From: an uncultured Burkholderiales bacterium
GTDB lineage: Bacteria > Pseudomonadota > Gammaproteobacteria > Burkholderiales > Burkholderiaceae_C
DNA: 62,895 bases
Direction: 5' to 3'
Assembly (NCBI GenBank): GCA_903830725.1
Contig: CAIKVH010000060.1
Span: 1-62,895, forward strand
This document shows positions 27,392 to 35,954 of the stretch, piece after piece. Both the position numbers and the translations under genes were made by a program. Positions within the stretch are counted from its first letter, which is position 1, and each line of letters opens with the position of its first letter. The notes beneath the pieces are model-generated. The model was not told the DNA's origin and searched no databases. It worked only from the letters and a program-made list of their open reading frames with translations.

Positions 27392-28606
27392 ATGTGCCTA
27401 CAACGCCATTTATCCTTGATTTCTAAAATACTCCTAATCTCCCTGATAGCAGGGCTGATGAGTGCATGTGCAGATCTTATGTCCCCCGCTATAGTAGGTG
27501 GTAAACGCGAGCTCATCATCATAGGAATCGATGAGAAGCAAACCTACACGGATAAGGGGGTTGCCGTATTGAGCCAAAGCGCTCGTGATGCGCTTGTCGT
27601 GATGGACATAGGAACGGATCCTTTAAAGCCGACAATCGTAGGATCTCTCCCATTACCCAATACGATCAGTGGACCTCCAGTAAATTTGGCGATTTCACCC
27701 GATCAAAGCATTGCTCTTTTGGCCAATTCGACAAACGTTGTGAGCGAGGCAGGGGTGCTGAGACAAGTGCCTGACAACAGGATTTTTGTGGTCGATTTAA
27801 CCACCACTCCTCCAACAGTGATTGACACTTTGCTAGTTGGCAAACAGCCCTCTGGGCTCTCCTTTAACAAAGCCGGTAACCTTGTGCTTGTCGCACAAAG
27901 AGCAGATAACTCAATCGGTGTGTTAAGAGTTGATGGTAAAAAGGTGAGCTTGATTGACACAGTGATTATCGGCGAGCAAGTCTCGCACGTGGCTTTTAGG
28001 CCAGACGGTACCGGGGCTTTCGCAACAAAATTTCCTGGACACAAGGTTGCAGTTCTTGACGTTAAGGGAGAGAAGGTGACCTACAACAAATACGATGTTG
28101 TTGTCGGTCTTTGGCCGTACAACATGGGTGTCGCGCCGAACGGAAAAATTGCAATGACTGCGGATAACGGAAATGCTGGGGCTGCTGATGGTCATATCGA
28201 CACAATTAGCGTGATCGACATCGAAGCCAATCCTCCCAGAACAATTGATAAAGTTGTGGTGGGGGACGGACCAGAGGGTTTTGCAATAAGCCCTTCAGGT
28301 CAGTTGGCAGTTGCCGTATTGCTTAAAGGTACTAACGCATCCAAGGAGGCATTTTTCTACAACAGAAATGCGACCGTGGTAGCTCTGAAAATCGACGGAA
28401 AGAAAGTCACAAGGGGTAATGAAGTTGACGTTCGCGGACTTCCTGAGGGCGTTGTTTTTAGTCGCGACGGAAAATATGTTTACGTTGGAAACTTCATAGA
28501 TCAGGATTTATCTATTTTAAGAGTTGATGGTGACCAACTGGTGAATACAAATATATTGATTCCTCTTCCTGGTCATCCTGCATCCATTAGGGGCAGTTTG
28601 CAATAA
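27392..28606 (+). CDS. Beta-propeller lipoprotein (YncE/lactonase-like repeats)
   Basis: A 404-residue lipoprotein. The lipobox LMSA-C lies near residue 26 after a hydrophobic helix. The mature part has about seven repeats with the PxGxxxSP or GPEGFAISPSG pattern and terminal VYVGNFIDQDLSILRV strands, as in YncE and 6-phosphogluconolactonase-like propellers. It should sit on the outer or inner membrane facing the periplasm. Ligand or enzymatic role is unknown. There is no close partner gene. Confidence 0.85.
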   Translation: MCLQRHLSLISKILLISLIAGLMSACADLMSPAIVGGKRELIIIGIDEKQTYTDKGVAVLSQSARDALVVMDIGTDPLKPTIVGSLPLPNTISGPPVNLAISPDQSIALLANSTNVVSEAGVLRQVPDNRIFVVDLTTTPPTVIDTLLVGKQPSGLSFNKAGNLVLVAQRADNSIGVLRVDGKKVSLIDTVIIGEQVSHVAFRPDGTGAFATKFPGHKVAVLDVKGEKVTYNKYDVVVGLWPYNMGVAPNGKIAMTADNGNAGAADGHIDTISVIDIEANPPRTIDKVVVGDGPEGFAISPSGQLAVAVLLKGTNASKEAFFYNRNATVVALKIDGKKVTRGNEVDVRGLPEGVVFSRDGKYVYVGNFIDQDLSILRVDGDQLVNTNILIPLPGHPASIRGSLQ

Positions 28607-28883
28607 ATCATTTTTGAGGGATCCGGTGATTTAAATTCCGCCAATGGTTTGCCCAGCTGTTGGCGTTTAAAGGTTTGGCAATAAGGGCAATAACGGCAAT
28701 AACGGCAATAATTTAATCCTCGTTGTGCTTAATAACTCATCTAATTCTTGCGCCTACTCTTTAGCGAGTTATGTGGCGGAGGCTCTTGTGTTGTAATTAT
28801 TTAGAATTAAATTTTTATCTATTTATTCCAATAGTATTAATAAAAGATTCCTAAAAGGGGATTTGTTAATTATTTACAAACTA
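28607..28883. other. Gene-free stretch before grpE
   Basis: No coding potential is seen. The part just after the lipoprotein gene contains a CGCCAA...TTGGCG inverted repeat (28639-28665) that could weakly terminate transcription, then a nine-base tandem repeat (28677-28712), then AT-rich DNA leading to the sigma-32-like grpE promoter. Confidence 0.5.
28677..28712. repeat. Four tandem copies of a nine-base unit
   Basis: GGCAATAA plus one variable base (G, C, C, T) occurs four times without interruption. It is a short minisatellite, likely variable between strains by slippage. Confidence 0.9.
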
Positions 28884-28915
28884 CCCTCTTGAACTCCTAG
28901 GTATTGGCCCTAAAT
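28884..28915 (+). promoter_or_regulatory. Sigma-32-like heat-shock promoter of grpE
   Basis: CTTGAA and CCCTAAAT separated by 14 bases match the heat-shock sigma factor consensus (CTTGAA-N13/14-CCCCATNT). It is located 35 bases before the grpE start. Confidence 0.75.
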
Positions 28916-28949
28916 GATAGGCAAGAATCAATCTACTTGAAGAGCAAAT

Positions 28950-29540
28950 ATGTCAGAACAAAACAGCAACGATGAGTCTTCTCAAGTCCCACACGGCAAC
29001 AGTTCCGGTGAATCTCATCAAAGCCATCCACCAAGCACAGAGCCACAGGATCACTCAAGCGTTGAGGATTTGGATCCGTTGTCAAAGGCCTTGTCTGAAG
29101 TTGCAATTTTGCAGGCTAAAGTTTCTGAATTGAATGATCAGTTCCTGAGGGCACAGGCGGACGTTCAAAACGCAAGACGCAGAGCGGATGAGGAAGTGTC
29201 TAAAGCCCGTAAGTTCGCCATCGAAGGCTTCGCAGAGAGTTTACTTCCTGTGACTGATAGCCTGGAGGCTGGCTTAGCGATTAAAGAGGCGACATTGGAG
29301 CAAATTAGAGAGGGGTCTGAGGCAACGTTGCGCCAACTCAAAAGTGCTTTGGAGCGCAATAAGGTGTTGGAGATCAACCCTGCGCCGGGCGCTAAATTTG
29401 ATCCCCATCAGCACCAAGCCATTAGCGTGGTTCCCGCTGAGCAAGAGCCCAACACTGTTGTGTCTGTTTTGCAAAAAGGATATTTGATTATGGACCGCGT
29501 CATCAGGCCCGCCCTGATCACGGTTTCAGCGCCTAAGTAA
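28950..29540 (+). CDS. grpE: Nucleotide exchange factor GrpE
   Basis: A 196-residue co-chaperone that releases ADP from DnaK. The N-terminal 45 residues are disordered (Ser/His/Pro rich). A coiled coil follows ([27 protein letters not shown]), with the family signature in the C-terminal beta domain ([34 protein letters not shown]). It is the first gene of the grpE-dnaK-dnaJ cluster, with a sigma-32-like promoter 35 bases upstream. Confidence 0.97.
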   Translation: MSEQNSNDESSQVPHGNSSGESHQSHPPSTEPQDHSSVEDLDPLSKALSEVAILQAKVSELNDQFLRAQADVQNARRRADEEVSKARKFAIEGFAESLLPVTDSLEAGLAIKEATLEQIREGSEATLRQLKSALERNKVLEINPAPGAKFDPHQHQAISVVPAEQEPNTVVSVLQKGYLIMDRVIRPALITVSAPK

Positions 29541-29571
29541 GGTGGTTAAGCAAAATAAATAATAATTTTTG

Positions 29572-29599
29572 CTTGAAATTTGACAAGTTATCCACAGAT
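29572..29599 (+). promoter_or_regulatory. Sigma-32-like promoter of dnaK
   Basis: CTTGAA and CCACAGAT are separated by 14 bases, the same spacing as at grpE. The -10 part departs from the CCCCAT consensus, so it is a weaker match. It would provide a second heat-inducible start 85 bases before dnaK. Confidence 0.55.
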
Positions 29600-29683
29600 T
29601 AGATTTAAGACTTTCAACAAGTATCAGTAACTATTAACAATAGATCGCTTTATTAACCAAAGCGATCATCACGGAGAAGAAAA

Positions 29684-31636
29684 ATGGGAAAAATGATTGG
29701 TATCGATTTAGGAACCACAAATTCATGTGTTGCGATTATGGAGGGCAATACAACCAAGGTGATCGAGAACGCAGAGGGCGCGAGAACCACTCCTTCAATC
29801 ATCGCCTACATGGAGGACGGTGAGATTTTGGTCGGTGCTTCTGCGAAAAGGCAGGCAGTCACAAATCCTCGCAATACTCTTTATGCAGTTAAACGATTAA
29901 TTGGTCGTAAGTTTGAAGAGAAAGAAGTACAAAAAGACATCAACCTGATGCCTTATAAAATCAGCAAAGCTGACAACGGCGACGCCTGGGTTGAGGTCAG
30001 GGGTGACAAACTTGCGCCACCCCAAATTAGTGCCGAGGTTCTTCGCAAGATGAAGAAAACGGCTGAGGACTATCTAGGGGAGGCTGTGACTGAGGCCGTC
30101 ATAACCGTGCCCGCTTACTTTAATGACGCACAGCGCCAGGCTACAAAAGATGCTGGTCGCATTGCAGGACTCGATGTTAAGAGAATTATCAATGAGCCCA
30201 CCGCGGCAGCATTAGCTTTTGGATTAGACAAGAATGAGAAGGGGGACCGCAAGATTGCTGTGTATGACCTTGGAGGCGGAACTTTTGACGTCTCAATCAT
30301 TGAGATTGCTGATGTTGACGGCGAAAAGCAATTCGAAGTGCTCTCCACCAACGGGGACACATTCTTAGGCGGTGAAGATTTTGATCAACGTATCATCGAT
30401 TTCATCATTGGCGAGTTTAAAAAAGAGCAGGGCGTGGATCTCTCCAAAGATGTGCTCGCGCTCCAGCGTTTAAAAGAAGCTGCAGAGAAGGCGAAAATCG
30501 AACTCTCATCTGCAACTTCAACCGATGTAAACCTTCCTTACATCACTGCAGATGCCTCTGGTCCTAAGCATTTGAGTGTAAAAATCACCCGCTCAAAGTT
30601 GGAGTCTCTTGTTGAAGAACTCATCGAGCGCACCATTGCACCTTGTCGCACAGCGGTCAAGGACGCAGGCGTAAGCGTAGGCGACATCCACGACGTGATT
30701 TTGGTCGGTGGTATGACTCGTATGCCTAAGGTGCAGGAAAAGGTCAAAGAGTTTTTTGGTCAAGAGCCCCGTAAAGACGTTAACCCTGATGAAGCCGTTG
30801 CAGTTGGCGCTGCGATTCAAGGCCAGGTGCTATCTGGCGACAGGACTGACGTGTTGTTGCTTGACGTTACACCTTTGTCTCTTGGTATCGAGACTTTGGG
30901 CGGCGTGATGACGAAGATGATTACAAAGAACACCACGATTCCCACCAAGTTTGCACAAAGCTTCTCTACCGCTGATGACAATCAACCTGCGGTGACCATT
31001 AAGGTTTACCAAGGTGAGCGTGAGATGGCAAATGCTAATAAATCTTTGGGTGAGTTTAATTTGGAGGGGATTCCTCCTGCACCGCGTGGTACACCACAAA
31101 TTGAAGTAGCCTTTGACATCGATGCCAACGGAATTTTGCATGTAAGTGCAAAAGATAAGGGAACTGGCAAAGAAAACAAAATCACAATTAAAGCCAACTC
31201 GGGACTCTCTGAGGAGGAGATTCAGCAGATGGTTAAGGACGCCGAGATCAACGCTGAAGAGGACAAGAAAAAGTTAGAGATCATTCAGTCGCGTAACCAA
31301 GCGGACTCAGCCCTGCACAGTGTCAAGAAGAGCCTGGGTGAACACGGCGACAAAATTGAAGCCAGTGAGAAAGAAGCTATTGAGTCCGCCCTCAAGTCAC
31401 TTGAAGAGGCTTTAAAGGGTGAGGACAAGGCAGAAATTGACGCCAAGACTGAGGCCTTGATGACTGCTAGCCAAAAGCTTGGCGAGAAGGTCTATGCAGA
31501 TATGCAAGCCGCTCAGGCTGCGCAGGCAGCGGGCGGCGCCGGACACGAGGAGCACGCAGGTGCTTCCAGTGCCTCTTCAAAGCCACACGACGATAACGTC
31601 GTTGACGCAGAAGTTAAGGAAGTCAAAAAAGGCTAA
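29684..31636 (+). CDS. dnaK: Molecular chaperone DnaK (Hsp70)
   Basis: A 650-residue Hsp70 with the ATPase domain ([16 protein letters not shown], the [11 protein letters not shown] phosphate loop, the [11 protein letters not shown] motif), the linker [11 protein letters not shown], the substrate-binding domain and a helical lid ending in [13 protein letters not shown]. The length is slightly above E. coli (638). A good ribosome-binding site (GGAG) precedes the start. It works with GrpE and DnaJ encoded on each side. Confidence 0.98.
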   Translation: MGKMIGIDLGTTNSCVAIMEGNTTKVIENAEGARTTPSIIAYMEDGEILVGASAKRQAVTNPRNTLYAVKRLIGRKFEEKEVQKDINLMPYKISKADNGDAWVEVRGDKLAPPQISAEVLRKMKKTAEDYLGEAVTEAVITVPAYFNDAQRQATKDAGRIAGLDVKRIINEPTAAALAFGLDKNEKGDRKIAVYDLGGGTFDVSIIEIADVDGEKQFEVLSTNGDTFLGGEDFDQRIIDFIIGEFKKEQGVDLSKDVLALQRLKEAAEKAKIELSSATSTDVNLPYITADASGPKHLSVKITRSKLESLVEELIERTIAPCRTAVKDAGVSVGDIHDVILVGGMTRMPKVQEKVKEFFGQEPRKDVNPDEAVAVGAAIQGQVLSGDRTDVLLLDVTPLSLGIETLGGVMTKMITKNTTIPTKFAQSFSTADDNQPAVTIKVYQGEREMANANKSLGEFNLEGIPPAPRGTPQIEVAFDIDANGILHVSAKDKGTGKENKITIKANSGLSEEEIQQMVKDAEINAEEDKKKLEIIQSRNQADSALHSVKKSLGEHGDKIEASEKEAIESALKSLEEALKGEDKAEIDAKTEALMTASQKLGEKVYADMQAAQAAQAAGGAGHEEHAGASSASSKPHDDNVVDAEVKEVKKG

Positions 31637-31655
31637 CTCAAACTTTTAACGTATT

Positions 31656-31730
31656 TGATCCCCTTGAAAAACAAGGATCATATTACCCAACGCGCCGCGC
31701 TGTGTCCTTGCAAAAGACACTTCGCGGCGC
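31656..31730 (+). other. Two hairpins in the dnaK-dnaJ gap
   Basis: The first (31656-31680) pairs TGATCC/CCTTG arms with CAAGG/ATCA around AAAAA. The second is long: GCGCCGCG (31692-31699) pairs with CGCGGCGC (31723-31730), and inner GTGTC/GACAC arms extend it. Neither has a strong T-run. They may act as weak attenuators, processing sites or mRNA stabilisers setting the DnaK to DnaJ ratio. Confidence 0.55.
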
Positions 31731-31757
31731 TTGTACTCGATCAACTATAAAACCATC

Positions 31758-32894
31758 ATGGCTAAACGCGATTTTTATGAGATCCTAGGTGTTGCAAAGA
31801 ACGCTAGTGAAGAAGACATCAAAAAGGCTTATCGCAAGTTAGCGATGAAGTTCCACCCTGACCGTAATCAGGGGGATCAGTCTAAGGACGCAGAAGCAAA
31901 ATTCAAGGAAGCCAAAGAGGCTTATGAAATGCTCTCGGACGCAGAGAAAAGAGCAGCCTACGATCAGTTTGGCCACGCTGGGGTAGATCCCAACATGCGC
32001 GGCGGTCCCGGTGGAGCGCAAGGCTTTGGGGGCGGATTTGCGGATGCATTTGGTGACATCTTTGGCGACATTTTTGGCCAAGCTAGACGTCAACAAGGCG
32101 GACGCCAAGTCTACAGAGGTAATGATCTAAGCTACGCGATGGAGATTACCCTTGAGGAGGCGGCCAAGGGTAAAGAGACTCAAATTAAGATCCCAAGTTG
32201 GAATGCATGTGAGCCCTGCAAGGGGAGTGGGGCCAAGCCCGGCACATCAGTCAAGACCTGCACAACCTGTCAGGGTAGTGGCGCTGTGCAAATGAGGCAA
32301 GGGTTCTTTAGCGTTCAACAGACCTGCCCCCATTGTCGGGGTTCAGGGCGAATTATTCCCGAGATTTGTCCAACCTGTCACGGCCAAGGCAAAACAAAAA
32401 CACAAAAGACCCTTGAAGTCAAAATACCCTCTGGTATCGACGACGCTATGCGAATTAGAAGTTCAGGCAACGGGGAGCCGGGTACAAACGGAGGCCCTGC
32501 TGGTGATCTCTTCATTGAGATCAGGCTCAAAAAGCATGATATTTTCGAGCGCGATGCAGATGACTTGCACTGCGCAATCCCGATTAGTTTTACAACCGCT
32601 TCCCTCGGCGGTGAGATTAGTGTTCCAACATTAGATGGTCAAGCCACGATCGATATCCCAGAGGGGACCCAATCGGGTAAGCAGTTTAGGATTAGGGGCA
32701 AGGGAATTAAGGGCGTTCGCTCTAGTTTCCCGGGCGATTTGTATTGCCACATCAACATCGAGACGCCGGTGAAGTTAACTGAGCATCAGCGCAAACTTTT
32801 GCGTGAGTTGGACGAGTCACTCAAAAAAGGGGGCGGGAAACACTCTCCTAATGAGGACGGGTGGGCTGATAAATTAAAAGGATTTTTTAAATAG
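31758..32894 (+). CDS. dnaJ: Chaperone DnaJ (Hsp40)
   Basis: A 378-residue class A Hsp40. It has the J domain with HPD (FHPDRNQG), the Gly/Phe region ([14 protein letters not shown]), four CxxCxGxG zinc repeats ([32 protein letters not shown]) and the C-terminal substrate-binding domains. I chose ATG 31758, which gives the standard [12 protein letters not shown]; the open frame extends nine codons upstream. It stimulates DnaK ATPase. Confidence 0.97.
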   Translation: MAKRDFYEILGVAKNASEEDIKKAYRKLAMKFHPDRNQGDQSKDAEAKFKEAKEAYEMLSDAEKRAAYDQFGHAGVDPNMRGGPGGAQGFGGGFADAFGDIFGDIFGQARRQQGGRQVYRGNDLSYAMEITLEEAAKGKETQIKIPSWNACEPCKGSGAKPGTSVKTCTTCQGSGAVQMRQGFFSVQQTCPHCRGSGRIIPEICPTCHGQGKTKTQKTLEVKIPSGIDDAMRIRSSGNGEPGTNGGPAGDLFIEIRLKKHDIFERDADDLHCAIPISFTTASLGGEISVPTLDGQATIDIPEGTQSGKQFRIRGKGIKGVRSSFPGDLYCHINIETPVKLTEHQRKLLRELDESLKKGGGKHSPNEDGWADKLKGFFK

Positions 32895-32910
32895 ACCCAA
32901 GATTCTTCGA

Positions 32911-33438
32911 CTAGAAAAAACGGTCTAGTAATTTTCTGCTATGTCTGTCTAGTTGGGGAAGATCTTTGATGAGAAACTGAACACCGTATCTATCGCTCAC
33001 AATAAGAGTTTTAGTAGAGAGTCTTCTTATATCCTCTTCGCCTTTGAGTTCTAACTCTGTGGGCCCTCTTGAGGTTTGTACATGCCAAGTGCACGGTGTC
33101 GTAAAGCCTGATACCCTATCTAATTTTAAAATCTCTGGCATAAATTCACGCTCTCTAAGCGCTTGCTCTATGCAGCTGCGTTGAGCGGCGTCCACTAAAT
33201 CGAGCGTCTCAATCCAGATCAATTCTCTTGCGTCACTACTTAATATTGAAATGCCAAAATTAGGCGCTTCAATAGGGAAGGCTCTAACGACAACGACTTC
33301 CCGGTATTCTTGTTGATGGTTTGAATCGCCTTGATCTACAGTCGTCAGTACCCATTTACCCATGTCGTTTTTATGAAGCTCAAAGGGTGGGAGCGGTTGT
33401 AATTGGTGCGTATAGCTACTGAGTATTTCACGGTTCAT
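32911..33438 (-). CDS. DUF1854 family protein linked to cyanophycin genes
   Basis: A 175-residue protein of the DUF1854 family, seen here by RAFPIEAPNFGISILSSDARELIWI, REFMPEILKLDRVS, the STW-like TPCTWHVQTSRG and LKGEEDIRRL...LLDRFF blocks. Such proteins accompany cyanophycin synthetase genes in Burkholderiales. Its biochemical role is not known. It overlaps the ABC transporter stop by one base (TAATG), so the two are translationally coupled and probably work together; the cphA genes diverge from this pair. Confidence 0.88.
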   Translation of the reverse strand: MNREILSSYTHQLQPLPPFELHKNDMGKWVLTTVDQGDSNHQQEYREVVVVRAFPIEAPNFGISILSSDARELIWIETLDLVDAAQRSCIEQALREREFMPEILKLDRVSGFTTPCTWHVQTSRGPTELELKGEEDIRRLSTKTLIVSDRYGVQFLIKDLPQLDRHSRKLLDRFF

Positions 33439-35750
33439 TAGAGTTCTCCGCTTTGAGCGTTCCCGCCTTGTAGGTCAAACACAGCGCGGTCCTCTTCGGC
33501 TTGTCGTGCCTGGGCTTCGTAGAGTCTCCAATAGGCGCCCCTGCGCTCTAGGAGTTCATCGTGTTTGCCCATCTCAACGATTTGACCAGCCTCCATGACC
33601 ACCAATCGATCAGCTTTATGCAGGGTTGAGAGCCTATGGGCAATCGCAATTGTGGTCCGGCCTTTTACCAAATTATCAAGCGCTTTTTGAATCTCTTGCT
33701 CAGTTTCAGTGTCAACGGATGATGTTGCCTCATCCATGATCAAAATTTTAGGATTAATGAGCAAGGCCCGAGCAATTGAGATTCTTTGCCTCTCACCACC
33801 CGAGAGGCCTTGCCCACGTTCGCCAACGAGAGAGTCGTATCCTTGTGGGAGGCGCAAAATAAACTCATGCGCATTAGCAGCTCTCGCAGCGTTCACGATC
33901 TCTTGTCGACTTGCCAAGGGGCGGCCATAAGCAATGTTTTCTGCGATGGTGCCAAAGAACAGAAAAGGCTCTTGCAAGACGAGTCCGATGTGAGACCTGT
34001 ACTCTGCGAGTGTGAGATCTCGAATATCAATGCCGTCGAGCTCAATTGCACCCTCTGATAGATCGTAGAAGCGACAAATCAGGTTCACCATAGTGGATTT
34101 ACCCGAACCACTTTGTCCCACCAAACCAATCATCTCGCCCGGTTGAATGTTCAAAGTTAGATCCTTAATCACTGCTCGATTGCCGTACCTAAAACCGGCT
34201 TGGGTGATTTGTATTTCGCCTCGAACTACTTGCAAGTGCTTGGGATTTAAAGGTTCAGGAACACTTGAGACATGGTCCAAGATTTCAAAAATTCGTTTGG
34301 CCCCTGCTGCTGCCTTTTGGGTATTGGAGACGATTCGACTCATCGAATCTAGGCGGTTATAAAAACGCCCGATGTAGGCGAGAAAGGCCGTAAGCACACC
34401 AACCGTAATGTCATGGTGAGCGACTTGCCAAATACCAAATGCCCAAACAACCAACAACCCGACCTCTGTCATCATTGTGACTGTGGGCGAGAACAGGGAC
34501 CATAAAAAATTAATACGGTCATTCATGTTGAGGTTGTGACGGTTGGCCTCTCTAAAGCGAGCGGTTTCCCGTTCCTCTTGTGCGAAAGCTTTTACAACCC
34601 GAATACCCGGTATGGTGTCCGCCAACACATTGGTGAGCTCGGACCAGACTCTATCTATTTTCTCAAACCCCGTTCTAAGCCGGTCTCGAACAATATGGAT
34701 CAACCATGCAATAAAAGGCAGTGGTACCAATGTCGCAACAGCAAGCCATGGATCGATTGCAACCAAAATGAATGCGGTCATCAAAATCATGAGCACATCG
34801 GTCGCAAAGTCCAACAAATGCAGAGACATAAAGACGCAAAGTCGGTCCGTCTCGCTACCGATTCGGCTCATCAAATCTCCGGTCCTTCGTCCACCAAAGT
34901 ACTCGAGAGAGAGCTTTAGCAGATGCTCATACGCACTCGTCCTCAGGTCTGCTCCGATGCGCTCAGAGACCAAGGCCAGAATATAAGTTTTGGCCCACCC
35001 CAGCCCCCAGGCGAGCAGGGCTGATCCGAAAAGGCCCATTAAATAAAGAGAAACTTTGTCAATATCGATTTGCTGTCCATTTTGAAAGGGAATCAGCACA
35101 TCATCCATGAGTGGCATGGTGAGGTAAGGGGGGACAAGAGTTGCGGCCGTTGCGGCTAAAGTTAGCAAAAAGCCGCTAAGGAGTTGCCATTGGTAGGGTT
35201 TCGCAAAGCGCCAAAGTCTAAACAAACTCCAAGAAACCGCGGGTGCTGCTACTTCTCTTTGGCAGGCCCTGCACTGCCCGCTCGCATCTAGTGTAGCTCT
35301 ACACTGCGGGCATCGAGGCTCCTGGTCCAGGGGTTCCACAAAGAGCGGGTTAGCTGTTTCAAGGGACAATCGCCCGCAAATCAAATTAACCAACTCTGTC
35401 AATTGAGATGCATCTTGTTGGTATTTGAGCGTAAAGCGCCAGTCCGCCAGTTTTAAATTTGAATCCAATAGCTCTAAATTTCCAACGCCTGCATAATCGA
35501 AATAATTCACCTTGCACCCAGGTTTTAAATCCCAGATTTTGGTCGTAATCTCTCCCTGGGGGCCTTTTTCAAATCCCAATAGGCGGGCCTCAGTACAGAT
35601 TAGAATTCCAGGGTTGAAACATAACTGCGAATCTAGGTCAACCTGCATCCACCCTAGAACGTTCTCAGTAGGTAAGATCTTTGCTGAAACAATGGATTTC
35701 CAGCTAACAGGCAAAGAAGCGGGGCTATAACCTAAAGGGTGAGCAATCAT
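33438..35750 (-). CDS. ABC exporter with N-terminal extra domain and zinc ribbon, cyanophycin-associated
   Basis: A 770-residue fused permease/ATPase. Residues 1-140 form an unusual N-terminal domain, followed by a zinc-ribbon-like CPQC-X9-CRAC (Cys147, 150, 160, 163), a six-helix ABC exporter transmembrane domain (about 185-480) and a nucleotide-binding domain with Walker A GQSGSGKST (from ~545), signature LSGGE (~649) and Walker B ILIMD (~670). The family co-occurs with cphA and DUF1854. The transported substrate is unknown: a peptide or polymer-related cargo is an inference from context only. It is the first gene of its operon and diverges from cphA'. Confidence 0.9.
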   Translation of the reverse strand: MIAHPLGYSPASLPVSWKSIVSAKILPTENVLGWMQVDLDSQLCFNPGILICTEARLLGFEKGPQGEITTKIWDLKPGCKVNYFDYAGVGNLELLDSNLKLADWRFTLKYQQDASQLTELVNLICGRLSLETANPLFVEPLDQEPRCPQCRATLDASGQCRACQREVAAPAVSWSLFRLWRFAKPYQWQLLSGFLLTLAATAATLVPPYLTMPLMDDVLIPFQNGQQIDIDKVSLYLMGLFGSALLAWGLGWAKTYILALVSERIGADLRTSAYEHLLKLSLEYFGGRRTGDLMSRIGSETDRLCVFMSLHLLDFATDVLMILMTAFILVAIDPWLAVATLVPLPFIAWLIHIVRDRLRTGFEKIDRVWSELTNVLADTIPGIRVVKAFAQEERETARFREANRHNLNMNDRINFLWSLFSPTVTMMTEVGLLVVWAFGIWQVAHHDITVGVLTAFLAYIGRFYNRLDSMSRIVSNTQKAAAGAKRIFEILDHVSSVPEPLNPKHLQVVRGEIQITQAGFRYGNRAVIKDLTLNIQPGEMIGLVGQSGSGKSTMVNLICRFYDLSEGAIELDGIDIRDLTLAEYRSHIGLVLQEPFLFFGTIAENIAYGRPLASRQEIVNAARAANAHEFILRLPQGYDSLVGERGQGLSGGERQRISIARALLINPKILIMDEATSSVDTETEQEIQKALDNLVKGRTTIAIAHRLSTLHKADRLVVMEAGQIVEMGKHDELLERRGAYWRLYEAQARQAEEDRAVFDLQGGNAQSGEL

Positions 35751-35954
35751 TCGTACTTTTATTAAAACTAGACAGCGAGAAGAGCTAAGATTTCATGCGC
35801 GAGATGAGTTGACTTTGTTGTCTAAAGTATCCCACCGCATCATCAAAAAAAACATCTCCCGAATAGCTTCGATTGTATCCATCAGCACAGCAGTTCCCCT
35901 GGCTTATAGACTATAACTGTATTTTTCCACCATCTCATTAAAAACGAACATCCA

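Noticed and set aside
28677..28712. CRISPR-like repeats
   Set aside because: Units are nine bases and contiguous, with no spacers.
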